Origin: Butyrivibrio sp.
GTDB taxonomy: Bacteria > Bacillota > Clostridia > Lachnospirales > Lachnospiraceae
Length of the DNA: 64,000 nt
Reading direction: 5' to 3'
Assembly (NCBI GenBank): GCA_015056575.1
Contig: SVGA01000007.1
Location: 106,938 to 170,937 of the forward strand
In this document: piece after piece, positions 1 to 7,899 of the stretch
How positions within the stretch are numbered: the stretch's first letter is position 1
Layout: the number at the start of each line of letters is the position of its first letter
Made by a program: the position numbers and the translations under genes
The notes under the pieces: model-generated
Told to the model about the DNA's origin: nothing
What the model saw: the letters and a program-made list of their open reading frames with translations, nothing else
Database searches by the model: none

Positions 1-297
1 GATGCGGAGAGCTTAAGGAACCTTGTAAGGGGATTAAATCCCTGGCCCAGCGCCTACACTTATCTTGGTAATAAGATGCTTAAGATCTGGAAAGCGGAGA
101 CTCTGGACGCTCTTGATAAGGATAAGGACAAGGAGCCCGGAACCGTTACGGCGGTATACAAAGACTCATTTGACGTATTGACAGGAGACAAGTTACTGCG
201 TATTCTTGAAGTTCAGCTTGAGGGCAAAAAGAGAATGACTGTTAAGGATTTCCTGCTTGGGTATCATTTAAATGCAGGGGATAAGCTTGGCAGATAA
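1..297 (+). CDS. fmt: Methionyl-tRNA formyltransferase, C-terminal part
   Basis: This is an open frame running from the window edge to a stop at 295-297, giving 98 residues. It carries the C-terminal OB-fold domain of Fmt, recognised from the segment LRGLNPWPSAYT-like at residues 8-20 and the closing MTVKDFLLGYH-type motif. Fmt formylates initiator Met-tRNA in the cytoplasm. The catalytic N-terminal domain lies outside the window. It is followed 14 bases later by a metallopeptidase and then rsmB, the usual order downstream of fmt in Firmicutes, which supports the call. The first in-frame ATG at 76 is internal, not the start. Confidence 0.93.
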   Translation, partial: DAESLRNLVRGLNPWPSAYTYLGNKMLKIWKAETLDALDKDKDKEPGTVTAVYKDSFDVLTGDKLLRILEVQLEGKKRMTVKDFLLGYHLNAGDKLGR

Positions 298-311
298 GGG
301 AGGTATATGAT

Positions 312-1025
312 ATGTATTACGGCGGATACGGATACAGAGGCATGGGGATAGGCTTTGATCCCATGTATATTCTGGTCATAATCATGGCAATCCTTTGCAT
401 GGTAGCAAGCCACAGAGTTTCATCTGTATACAGGAAGTACGCGAAGGTTCGTAGCATGAGCGGTCTTACGGGAGCTCAGGCGGCAATGGAGATACTCAGA
501 AGAAACGGCATCACCGATGTTGCGGTGCAGCACATCCCGGGAGATCTTACGGATCACTTTGATCCAAGGACAAGGACAGTAAGCCTTTCCGATGCCACCT
601 ACGGTTCAAGCAGCGTAGCTGCGGTCGCGGTTGCAGCCCACGAGTGCGGTCACGTTATGCAGCACAGCACCGGATATCTGCCACTGCAGATAAGAACAGC
701 AATAGTGCCTGTAGCCAACATCGGCTCCAAGGCGGGCATACCCCTTCTTCTCCTTGGAATGCTCCTCAGCTTCAGACCTCTTATCACCATCGGAATACTG
801 GTATTTTCCCTGGCAGTTCTTTTCCAGGTGGTAACACTTCCGGTGGAGTTCAACGCATCCCACAGGGCACTTGTGATGCTGGAGGATTACGGTATTTTGG
901 AGCATGACGAGGTACCCGCATCAAAGAAGGTTCTTTCCGCAGCAGCCATGACTTATGTGGCCAGCGCAGCTTCCGCAGTTGTTCAGCTTTTGAGACTCAT
1001 TATGCTTAATAATCGAAGGCGCTGA
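312..1025 (+). CDS. Membrane zinc metallopeptidase, YugP family
   Basis: A 237-residue membrane protein. An N-terminal hydrophobic segment (about residues 15-33) is followed by a soluble part with an HEXXH zinc site (H110, E111, H114 in the string AAHECGHVMQH). Two further membrane segments lie at about 140-180, and the C-terminal tail also looks membrane-associated. Length and layout fit the YugP/DUF2265 family of neutral zinc metallopeptidases; the physiological substrate is unknown. The gene sits between fmt and rsmB with 14- and 3-base gaps, so it is cotranscribed with translation-related genes. An insertion at this point is common in Clostridia. The Gly/Tyr-rich N-terminus (MYYGGYGYRG) is typical of the family. 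Confidence 0.88.
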   Translation: MYYGGYGYRGMGIGFDPMYILVIIMAILCMVASHRVSSVYRKYAKVRSMSGLTGAQAAMEILRRNGITDVAVQHIPGDLTDHFDPRTRTVSLSDATYGSSSVAAVAVAAHECGHVMQHSTGYLPLQIRTAIVPVANIGSKAGIPLLLLGMLLSFRPLITIGILVFSLAVLFQVVTLPVEFNASHRALVMLEDYGILEHDEVPASKKVLSAAAMTYVASAASAVVQLLRLIMLNNRRR

Positions 1026-1028
1026 CAG

Positions 1029-2378
1029 ATGGCAAATATCAGAGAGATAACACTTAACATACTTATTGAATACGACAGGGATGGCGTTAGAAAGCCATCC
1101 CTTTTAAAGGATTCCCTGGAGAAGTACGACTATCTTGAGACCAGGGACAAGGCCTTCATAAAGCGCTGCGTGGACGGCTGCCTTGAAAGACAGATCCAGA
1201 TCGACTACATTCTGGATTTCTTCTCAAAGGTAAAGACCGCCAGGATGCAGCCCTTTATCAGGAGCCTTCTCCGCATGAGTGTCTATCAGATCATGTTCAT
1301 GGATGCTGTGCCTGACAGCGCCGCCTGCAATGAGGCGGTGAAGCTGGCAAACAAGCATAAATTCTCGGGACTTAAGAGCTTTGTAAACGGCGTCCTTCGT
1401 AACATTGCAAGAAACAAGGACAAGATAGAGTACCCGGGCAGAGATGAGGATGGCGGAGTGAAATACCTGTCCGTTCTCTATTCCATGCCGGAGTGGATCT
1501 GCGAAATGTGGCTTACCCGCTACGGCTTTGACAAGACAGAAGAGATGCTGAAGTTCTTCCTTCTTCCAAGACCCACTGTCATAAGGCTTAATTCAGAAAA
1601 GGTCTCGAAAAAAGAGACGGATGCATATATTAAAGAGCTTGAAGATCAGGGAGTTGTAGTAAAAAGAAATCCCATTCTCCCCTATGCTCTTGAACTTGAG
1701 AAAACAGACAACATCAGATTTCTTCCGGGGTTTGACGAGGGCAGGTTCTTTGTCCAGGATGTGAGCTCCATGCTGGTTACGCAGATAGCGGCACCGGGAA
1801 GGGACCAGGTTGTGGTTGATGTGTGCGCCGCACCCGGAGGAAAGAGCCTTCACGCAGCGGAGCATGCCGATACGGTCCTTTCAAGAGACGTATCGGGACG
1901 CAAATGTGACCTCATAAGAGAAAACGCCGAGAGGATGGGCCTTTCAAATGTGAAGGTAGAAGAGTACGATGCCAGGGTTCACGACAGAAACCTTGAGAGC
2001 AAGGCGGACATCCTCTATCTGGATCTTCCCTGCTCAGGCCTGGGTATCATAGGAAGAAAGAACGATATCAAATATAACGCCACAAAAAAGGGGCTTTCCG
2101 ATCTTGCCACTCTGCAGTGGGATATCATCAAGACAGCCTGGGATTACGTTAAACCCGGCGGGATACTGATGTATTCCACCTGCACCGTAAACAGCAAGGA
2201 GAATGAGGAGATGGTGCAGAAGATCATAGCTGAGCTTCCTTTTAAGTGCGTGGATATTTCGGAGGATGTGCCGGATAAACTGAAAGGGTGTGATAGCCTT
2301 AAAAACGGCTACATACAGCTTCTTCCCGGAGAATACGGAACCGATGGATTCTTTATCGCCAAATTGCGGAGAGATTGA
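1029..2378 (+). CDS. rsmB: 16S rRNA (cytosine-967-C5)-methyltransferase RsmB
   Basis: A 449-residue protein with an N-terminal NusB-like RNA-binding domain (about 1-140) and a C-terminal SAM-dependent methyltransferase domain. The SAM-binding motif reads DVCAAPGGKSLHAAE at about residues 262-276. The two cysteines of m5C methyltransferases are present: C335 in LDLPCSGLG and C385 in YSTCTVN. It methylates C967 of 16S rRNA. Length matches the family. The start lies 3 bases after the metallopeptidase stop, and rlmN follows 4 bases after its own stop. Confidence 0.95.
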   Translation: MANIREITLNILIEYDRDGVRKPSLLKDSLEKYDYLETRDKAFIKRCVDGCLERQIQIDYILDFFSKVKTARMQPFIRSLLRMSVYQIMFMDAVPDSAACNEAVKLANKHKFSGLKSFVNGVLRNIARNKDKIEYPGRDEDGGVKYLSVLYSMPEWICEMWLTRYGFDKTEEMLKFFLLPRPTVIRLNSEKVSKKETDAYIKELEDQGVVVKRNPILPYALELEKTDNIRFLPGFDEGRFFVQDVSSMLVTQIAAPGRDQVVVDVCAAPGGKSLHAAEHADTVLSRDVSGRKCDLIRENAERMGLSNVKVEEYDARVHDRNLESKADILYLDLPCSGLGIIGRKNDIKYNATKKGLSDLATLQWDIIKTAWDYVKPGGILMYSTCTVNSKENEEMVQKIIAELPFKCVDISEDVPDKLKGCDSLKNGYIQLLPGEYGTDGFFIAKLRRD

Positions 2379-2382
2379 TAGT

Positions 2383-3465
2383 ATGCTAGAAACAGCTAAT
2401 AAGGACAAATACATAAAGGCACCGGATGGAAAGATCGATATAAAGTCACTTACCCTTGACGAACTTACCGAGTGCATCATGTTGATGGATGAGTCGGCCT
2501 TCAGGGCAAAGCAGATATATTCCTGGCTTCATGTCAAAAAAGTCAGGGACTACGAGGACATGAAAAATATCCCAAAGGTCTTGAGGGAAAAGTGCAGGGA
2601 AAATTTTTCTCTGGTGACCCTTAAATCCGTGCAGGTTCAGGAGTCTAAGCTTGACGACACCAAGAAGTTCCTTTTTGCCCTGCCTGACGGCAACATCATC
2701 GAGAGCGTGTTCATGAAGTACAGGTTCGGCGTCAGCCTTTGCATCTCATCTCAGGTGGGATGCCGCATGGGCTGTAGGTTCTGTGCATCAACCCTTGACG
2801 GCGTCGTAAGAAACCTTCAACCCTCCGAGATGCTGGATCAGATTTATTCCATCGCCCGTATAACCGGGGAAAAGATACATCGCGTGGTGGTAATGGGAAG
2901 CGGAGAACCCTTGGACAACTACGATAACCTTCTTAGATTCATAGCTCTTTTGACCGATGAAAACGGGATGAATCTAAGCCAGAGAAACCTCACCGTATCC
3001 ACCTGCGGAATAGTGCCGGGCATAAAGAGACTGGCGGATGAGGAGCTTTCGATCAACCTTGCCATATCCCTTCACGCATCCAATGATGACAAGAGAAAAG
3101 AGCTTATGCCCATAGCGTATAAGTACAGCATAGCGGAGCTTCTTGATGCCTGCAGGTATTATTTCGAAAGAACCGGGCGTCAGCTTACCTTTGAATATTC
3201 ACTGGTTTCGGGAGTCAATGACACCAAAGAGGATGCTGCCGAGCTGGCAGAACTTATCGGCCCTCTTAATGCTGTCATCAATCTGATCCCCGTCAATCCT
3301 ATAAAAGAAAGAAGCTTCATGCCTACAGACCGCAAGGGAGCTGAGGCATTCAAAAATAAGCTTGAAAAAAGCCGAATAAATGTTACTATTAGAAGAGAAA
3401 TGGGCAGGGATATTGACGGCGCCTGCGGACAGCTAAGGAGACGCCATTTGGAAGAAAACAGTTAA
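2383..3465 (+). CDS. rlmN: Dual-specificity RNA methyltransferase RlmN (23S A2503 / tRNA A37)
   Basis: A radical SAM enzyme that makes 2-methyladenosine at 23S rRNA A2503 and tRNA A37. The CX3CX2C cluster ligands are C127, C131 and C134 (QVGCRMGCRFCAST), and the C-terminal acceptor cysteine is C348 (DGACGQLRRRH). The frame is open back to 2290, but the earlier part overlaps rsmB out of frame. The ATG at 2383 gives 360 residues, close to the family length, and starts just after the rsmB stop, so I prefer it. The upstream ribosome-binding site is weak, suggesting translational coupling. Confidence 0.93.
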   Translation: MLETANKDKYIKAPDGKIDIKSLTLDELTECIMLMDESAFRAKQIYSWLHVKKVRDYEDMKNIPKVLREKCRENFSLVTLKSVQVQESKLDDTKKFLFALPDGNIIESVFMKYRFGVSLCISSQVGCRMGCRFCASTLDGVVRNLQPSEMLDQIYSIARITGEKIHRVVVMGSGEPLDNYDNLLRFIALLTDENGMNLSQRNLTVSTCGIVPGIKRLADEELSINLAISLHASNDDKRKELMPIAYKYSIAELLDACRYYFERTGRQLTFEYSLVSGVNDTKEDAAELAELIGPLNAVINLIPVNPIKERSFMPTDRKGAEAFKNKLEKSRINVTIRREMGRDIDGACGQLRRRHLEENS

Positions 3466-3510
3466 CCTGCTTTTTTTGAATGATGAAAAATAGTAGTCGG
3501 GGAGGCAATT

Positions 3511-4263
3511 TTGCTTAAGACTTTTTCCGTAACCGATATTGGAAAAAAGAGAAAACTAAATCAGGACTACGTCTTCTCCTCAGACAGGAGGATCGGTAAT
3601 CTTTCCAATGTGTTTATCGTGGCAGACGGCATGGGAGGCCATAACGCAGGCGATTACGCTTCAAGATTTACTGTTGATACCATGGTGGAGGAGATCGAAA
3701 GGTCTTTTGAGCAGAGCCCGGTCAAGATACTGGAGCATGCAATTAAAGTAGCTAATACCAAGCTGAGACAGAAGGCTTCCGAAAATCCCAGCCTTTTTGG
3801 CATGGGCACAACTGTGGTGGCCTGTACTGTACTTGGCAGATATCTGCAGGTGGCTAACGTTGGTGACAGCAGGCTTTACGTTATCAATGATACCATCACT
3901 CAGATCACCAGGGATCATTCTTTGGTAGAAGAGATGGTGCGAATGGGCGGAATTGACAGAGAGACTGCAAGGACCCACCTGGACAAGAACATCATCACCA
4001 GGGCGATCGGTGCCACTGAAACGGTAGACATCGACTTTTTTAATGTGGAATTAAATCGTGGGGATATTGTTCTTTTATGTTCTGACGGACTTACGAACAT
4101 GCTGGAGGACGAGGAGATCCGTATGATAGTAAGCGGTCAGAGGGACATCATTGAGAAGGCTCAGAAGCTGGTTGTTGCTGCCAATAACAACGGAGGCAAG
4201 GACAACATAGCGGTTATTCTTATTGAGCCGTTTGCAGATGAGTCCGGTCGCGTGGAGGACTAA
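3511..4263 (+). CDS. prpC: PP2C-family Ser/Thr protein phosphatase (PrpC/Stp)
   Basis: A 250-residue PP2C phosphatase that reverses phosphorylation by the kinase encoded next door. Metal-binding motifs are visible: NQDYVF near residue 17, VADGMGGHNAGD near 37-48, GDSRLY near 118, SDGLTN near 192 and DNIAVI near 235. Translation most likely starts at TTG 3511, preceded by a clear GGGGAGG at 3499-3505; no suitable ATG lies nearby. The stop codon abuts the kinase start with no gap. PrpC-PrkC pairs control growth, cell-wall synthesis and spore germination in Firmicutes. Confidence 0.95.
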   Translation: MLKTFSVTDIGKKRKLNQDYVFSSDRRIGNLSNVFIVADGMGGHNAGDYASRFTVDTMVEEIERSFEQSPVKILEHAIKVANTKLRQKASENPSLFGMGTTVVACTVLGRYLQVANVGDSRLYVINDTITQITRDHSLVEEMVRMGGIDRETARTHLDKNIITRAIGATETVDIDFFNVELNRGDIVLLCSDGLTNMLEDEEIRMIVSGQRDIIEKAQKLVVAANNNGGKDNIAVILIEPFADESGRVED

Positions 4264-6297
4264 ATGATAAAGATTGGAATGGTGATCGGAGATCGCTATG
4301 AGGTACTGGAGAAGATCGGCACCGGGGGCATGTCCGATGTATATAAAGCAAAAGATCATAAATTAAACAGACTTGTGGCTGTTAAGGTGCTCAAGCAGGA
4401 ATTTTCCGAGAACGAGAATTTCGTTTCCAAGTTCCGTGTGGAGGCTCAGTCAACAGCCGGTCTTATGCATCCCAACATCGTTAACGTGTACGACGTAGGC
4501 GATGAGGATGGTATCAACTATATTGTTATGGAACTGGTGGACGGCATCACCCTCAAGAAGTACATTGAGAAGAAGGTCCGGCTTTCGGTGAAGGAAGCAG
4601 TCAGCATAGCCATTCAGGTGGCTATGGGTCTTGAGGCTGCCCACAACAACAATATCATTCACAGAGATATCAAACCGCAGAACATCATGATTTCCAAGGA
4701 GGGCAAGGTGAAGGTTACAGACTTTGGTATTGCCAAGGCTGCCACCAGCAACACCATTACTTCCAATGTCATGGGTTCGGTTCACTATACATCTCCCGAG
4801 CAGGCAAGAGGCGGCTACAGTGATGCCAAGAGTGATATCTATTCACTGGGTATCACACTGTTTGAGATGCTCACCGGCCGTGTTCCTTTTAACGGGGACA
4901 CCACCGTGGCCATTGCCATCAAGCACATTCAGGAGGAGCTTCCCTCACCTACGGAGTTCAACGATGAGATACCTATAAGCGTTGAGAAGATAGTCCTCAA
5001 GTGCTGCCAGAAGAGCCCTGACAGAAGATATCAGAATGCGGCGGAGCTTATTTCGGATCTTAAGAGATCCCTTATCACACCTGACAAGGATTTCGTATCA
5101 CTGGTAGATCCCGATGAGGAGGGCGCCACAAGGGTTGCCTCCGAGGAGGAGATGGAGAACGTCCGCGATTCCGACAGGCTCTCAGACACAGAGCAGATGA
5201 GACTCAATCCCGATGCCGCCAAGGACAGGGAGAGGAGCGACTACGACAGGGACAAGAAAAAGAGCGCAAGGCGCGAATACGACGAAGAAGAGGACGACCT
5301 CTACGAATATGACAACAACAGGGACAGAAGACGCACCAGACAGAGTAATACACCTTCCCGCATAGAGAAGATGACTATCATCATGGCCATTGTTTCCGCT
5401 GTTCTGGTGGGATTTATAGTTATCCTGCTTCTTGGCAGGAGCATGGGACTGTTTGGAGGATCCGACTCATCAGAGGGGGAGACACCTGTTCTTTCCGGAG
5501 ATGAAATATCCGTAAGCGGCGATGATGGGATACAGATCCCCGATGTAGTTGGCAAGACCTACGCCGAGGCGGTATCCATCCTTCATGACGACAAGGGATT
5601 TAAGGTTGAAAAGGCAGAGGATACAGCCAATACAGCCGCCAAGGATACCGTTGTTTCCATTTCTCCCAAGGCAGGAGAGAGGGCAGAGAGTGGTGCCACC
5701 ATCACCGTTTATGTGAGCAATGGTGCCAATGCGGCTTCTGCAGCTGCTACAACCGCAACAACCGTTGAGACAGCCAAGTCCGATGGACAGGTGACAGTTC
5801 CCAATCTTATCGGTCTTTCCTCAGAGGAAGCCGTCATCACTTTAGTAGAGGCGGGACTTACCGCAGGCTCCATTGTGGAGACCAGCCACGAGGATACCAA
5901 CCTTACAGGACTTATCTGTGCCCAGAGTATTGCTTTCGGCACTCCGGTTTCCGAGGGAACCATCATCAACATGGAGCTTTCCACAGGACCTGCCAGCGTA
6001 ACCTACAGTTACAATGCAAGTATTGATGCACCTTCAGAGGGAGAGAATTACACTCCGGGGCTTTCCGTTAAGGTTACCCTTGTGACTTCCGACGGAACAA
6101 CTCTGCTTAGCACCACTACCACGGATTTCCCGCTGCAGGGTACTTACAAGGGCATCACAGCACCCACGGGAACCATCACCTTTGTATACACAGCAACCAC
6201 ACCTACCACTACCGATCCCGAGACGGGAGAGACCACAGGGGGTGAGAGCCACGAGTATACTGTTACCAGAGCAGTAACCTTTACCCAGGAGAGCTGA
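4264..6297 (+). CDS. prkC: PASTA-domain Ser/Thr protein kinase (PrkC/PknB type)
   Basis: A 677-residue receptor kinase. The kinase domain spans about 10-275: glycine loop GTGGMSD, catalytic lysine K41 (VAVKVLK), HRD motif at 133-135, DFG at 153-155. A charged juxtamembrane linker rich in Asp/Arg follows (about 300-365), then one membrane helix at about 371-393. Two extracellular PASTA repeats start near 423 (IPDVVGKTYAEA) and 510 (VPNLIGLSSEEA), where many homologues have three to five. The last ~90 residues are Thr-rich and form an extra extracellular domain without a PASTA signature. PASTA domains bind muropeptides and lipid II in known homologues. Confidence 0.95.
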   Translation: MIKIGMVIGDRYEVLEKIGTGGMSDVYKAKDHKLNRLVAVKVLKQEFSENENFVSKFRVEAQSTAGLMHPNIVNVYDVGDEDGINYIVMELVDGITLKKYIEKKVRLSVKEAVSIAIQVAMGLEAAHNNNIIHRDIKPQNIMISKEGKVKVTDFGIAKAATSNTITSNVMGSVHYTSPEQARGGYSDAKSDIYSLGITLFEMLTGRVPFNGDTTVAIAIKHIQEELPSPTEFNDEIPISVEKIVLKCCQKSPDRRYQNAAELISDLKRSLITPDKDFVSLVDPDEEGATRVASEEEMENVRDSDRLSDTEQMRLNPDAAKDRERSDYDRDKKKSARREYDEEEDDLYEYDNNRDRRRTRQSNTPSRIEKMTIIMAIVSAVLVGFIVILLLGRSMGLFGGSDSSEGETPVLSGDEISVSGDDGIQIPDVVGKTYAEAVSILHDDKGFKVEKAEDTANTAAKDTVVSISPKAGERAESGATITVYVSNGANAASAAATTATTVETAKSDGQVTVPNLIGLSSEEAVITLVEAGLTAGSIVETSHEDTNLTGLICAQSIAFGTPVSEGTIINMELSTGPASVTYSYNASIDAPSEGENYTPGLSVKVTLVTSDGTTLLSTTTTDFPLQGTYKGITAPTGTITFVYTATTPTTTDPETGETTGGESHEYTVTRAVTFTQES

Positions 6298-6302
6298 TCC
6301 TT

Positions 6303-7217
6303 ATGCACGGAAGAATTTTAAAGGGTATAGCTGGATTTTATTATGTCGAAGCCAAAAACGAGCGGGTTTATGAATGCAAGGCCAAGGGGATTTTCCGCAA
6401 GGCCGGCATCAAACCTATGGTTGGCGACGACGTGGAGATAGAGATAATCGATGAGGAAAAGGGGCTCGGAAATCTTACTGATATCCTGCCCCGCAGAAAC
6501 AGCCTCATAAGACCGCCTGTTGCCAATGTTGACCAGGCGGTTATTTTGTTTGCCATTGTAAAACCCGATCCCAACTATAATCTTTTGGACCGATTCCTTA
6601 TCATGATGAGGCAGCAGGAGCTGCCTGTTATCATCTGCTTTAACAAGCAGGATATTGCAACAAAGCAGGAGCAGCAGGAGCTCTATGACGCCTATGAGAA
6701 GTGCGGCTACAAGGTCCTTTTTGTCAGCGTTCTTGAGGAGAGAGGCCTTGACGAATTAAAGGCGCTTCTTCGTGGGAAGACCTCCACTCTTGCAGGTCCC
6801 AGCGGCGTAGGGAAGTCATCTCTTTTGAATAAGCTGGTTCCAGATGCGGATATGCAGACAGGGGAGCTTAGCCGTAAGATCGACAGAGGCAGGAATACCA
6901 CCAGGCATTCAGAGCTCTTTTACGTAAAAGAGCTGTCGGATGATCGGGAGGAGACCTACATAATCGACACACCGGGATTTACATCTCTGGAGCTTAGGAA
7001 TGTTACCTGCGACAGCCTCATGAACTATTATCCCGAGTTTGAGAAGTACGAGCCTCTTTGCAGGTTTGGCGGATGCTCCCATATTGCAGAGCCGGACTGC
7101 GGCGTCAAGGATGCCATAAGAGACGGGAAGGTGGCGAAGGTCCGCTATGACAATTACAGGATACTTTATCAGGATCTTAAGAACATGAAGCCTGATTATT
7201 CCAGGAAGGGCAGATAG
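6303..7217 (+). CDS. rsgA: Ribosome small-subunit biogenesis GTPase RsgA
   Basis: A 304-residue circularly permuted GTPase that checks late 30S assembly. An N-terminal OB fold (about 1-70) is followed by the G domain in permuted order: FNKQD (G4), then the P-loop GPSGVGKSS at 165-173, then DTPGFTSL (G3). A C-terminal zinc knuckle carries CRFGGCSHIAEPDCGVK. The length matches the family. It starts 5 bases after the kinase stop. In many Firmicutes rpe (ribulose-5-phosphate epimerase) follows; here a histidine phosphatase does. Confidence 0.95.
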   Translation: MHGRILKGIAGFYYVEAKNERVYECKAKGIFRKAGIKPMVGDDVEIEIIDEEKGLGNLTDILPRRNSLIRPPVANVDQAVILFAIVKPDPNYNLLDRFLIMMRQQELPVIICFNKQDIATKQEQQELYDAYEKCGYKVLFVSVLEERGLDELKALLRGKTSTLAGPSGVGKSSLLNKLVPDADMQTGELSRKIDRGRNTTRHSELFYVKELSDDREETYIIDTPGFTSLELRNVTCDSLMNYYPEFEKYEPLCRFGGCSHIAEPDCGVKDAIRDGKVAKVRYDNYRILYQDLKNMKPDYSRKGR

Positions 7218-7232
7218 GACAGAAGCAGCAAT

Positions 7233-7808
7233 ATGAAGATATATATTACAAGACACGGTCAGACCGACTACAACAAGAGCAGAATGATGCAGGGAAGAAG
7301 CGACATTCCCTTAAACGACACCGGTATAGCCCAGGCAAGGGCCAGGCGGGAGAGCCTTGGAGACATTAAGTTTGATGCGGTTTATTCAAGCCCCCTTATC
7401 AGAGCGGTCCAGACTGCGGAGATAATCGGTAATGTAAAGAGAGAGGATATAATCACCGACGAGAGGATCATAGAGGCTGACTTCGGCAGGTACGAGCTTA
7501 TGGGGTATTTCAGCACGGGGATCAGGATGATGGCCTACTGGTCTTTTCCCGAGATCTTTCCGGCACCGGAGGGGGTTGAGACCATCAGGGAGATGGTGGA
7601 CAGGACCAGCTCTTTTTTGCGAGAACTGGAAAAGAAGGATTATGAAACCGTGCTTGTCGCCTGCCACGGCGGCATCATAAGGCCCATAAGAGGCTACATG
7701 GAGAACAGAAAAAACGGGATCATCTGGCGCCCAAGGCCCAAGAACTGTGAAGTCTTCGTGTATGAATCCATTGGCGGAAGTCGAAGACTGGTGAAAGACA
7801 TCGGATAA
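7233..7808 (+). CDS. Histidine phosphatase family protein (phosphoglycerate-mutase-like)
   Basis: A 191-residue member of the histidine phosphatase superfamily. The N-terminal RHG motif at residues 7-9 (TRHGQTDYN) carries the phosphorylated histidine, and a second catalytic histidine lies in VACHGGIIRP at about 144-150. GRSDIPLND and YSSPLIRAVQTAE are typical of the cofactor-dependent mutase/CobC-like branch. The substrate cannot be read from sequence. It follows rsgA by 15 bases and probably ends the housekeeping operon. Confidence 0.88.
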   Translation: MKIYITRHGQTDYNKSRMMQGRSDIPLNDTGIAQARARRESLGDIKFDAVYSSPLIRAVQTAEIIGNVKREDIITDERIIEADFGRYELMGYFSTGIRMMAYWSFPEIFPAPEGVETIREMVDRTSSFLRELEKKDYETVLVACHGGIIRPIRGYMENRKNGIIWRPRPKNCEVFVYESIGGSRRLVKDIG

Positions 7809-7899
7809 TTAACTTAATTTTAATAAAAAGTTCAGTCTATATTGTTCGGATTATTATATAATTATTACTGATAATTCATATATTTATGAAGGCTGTAGA

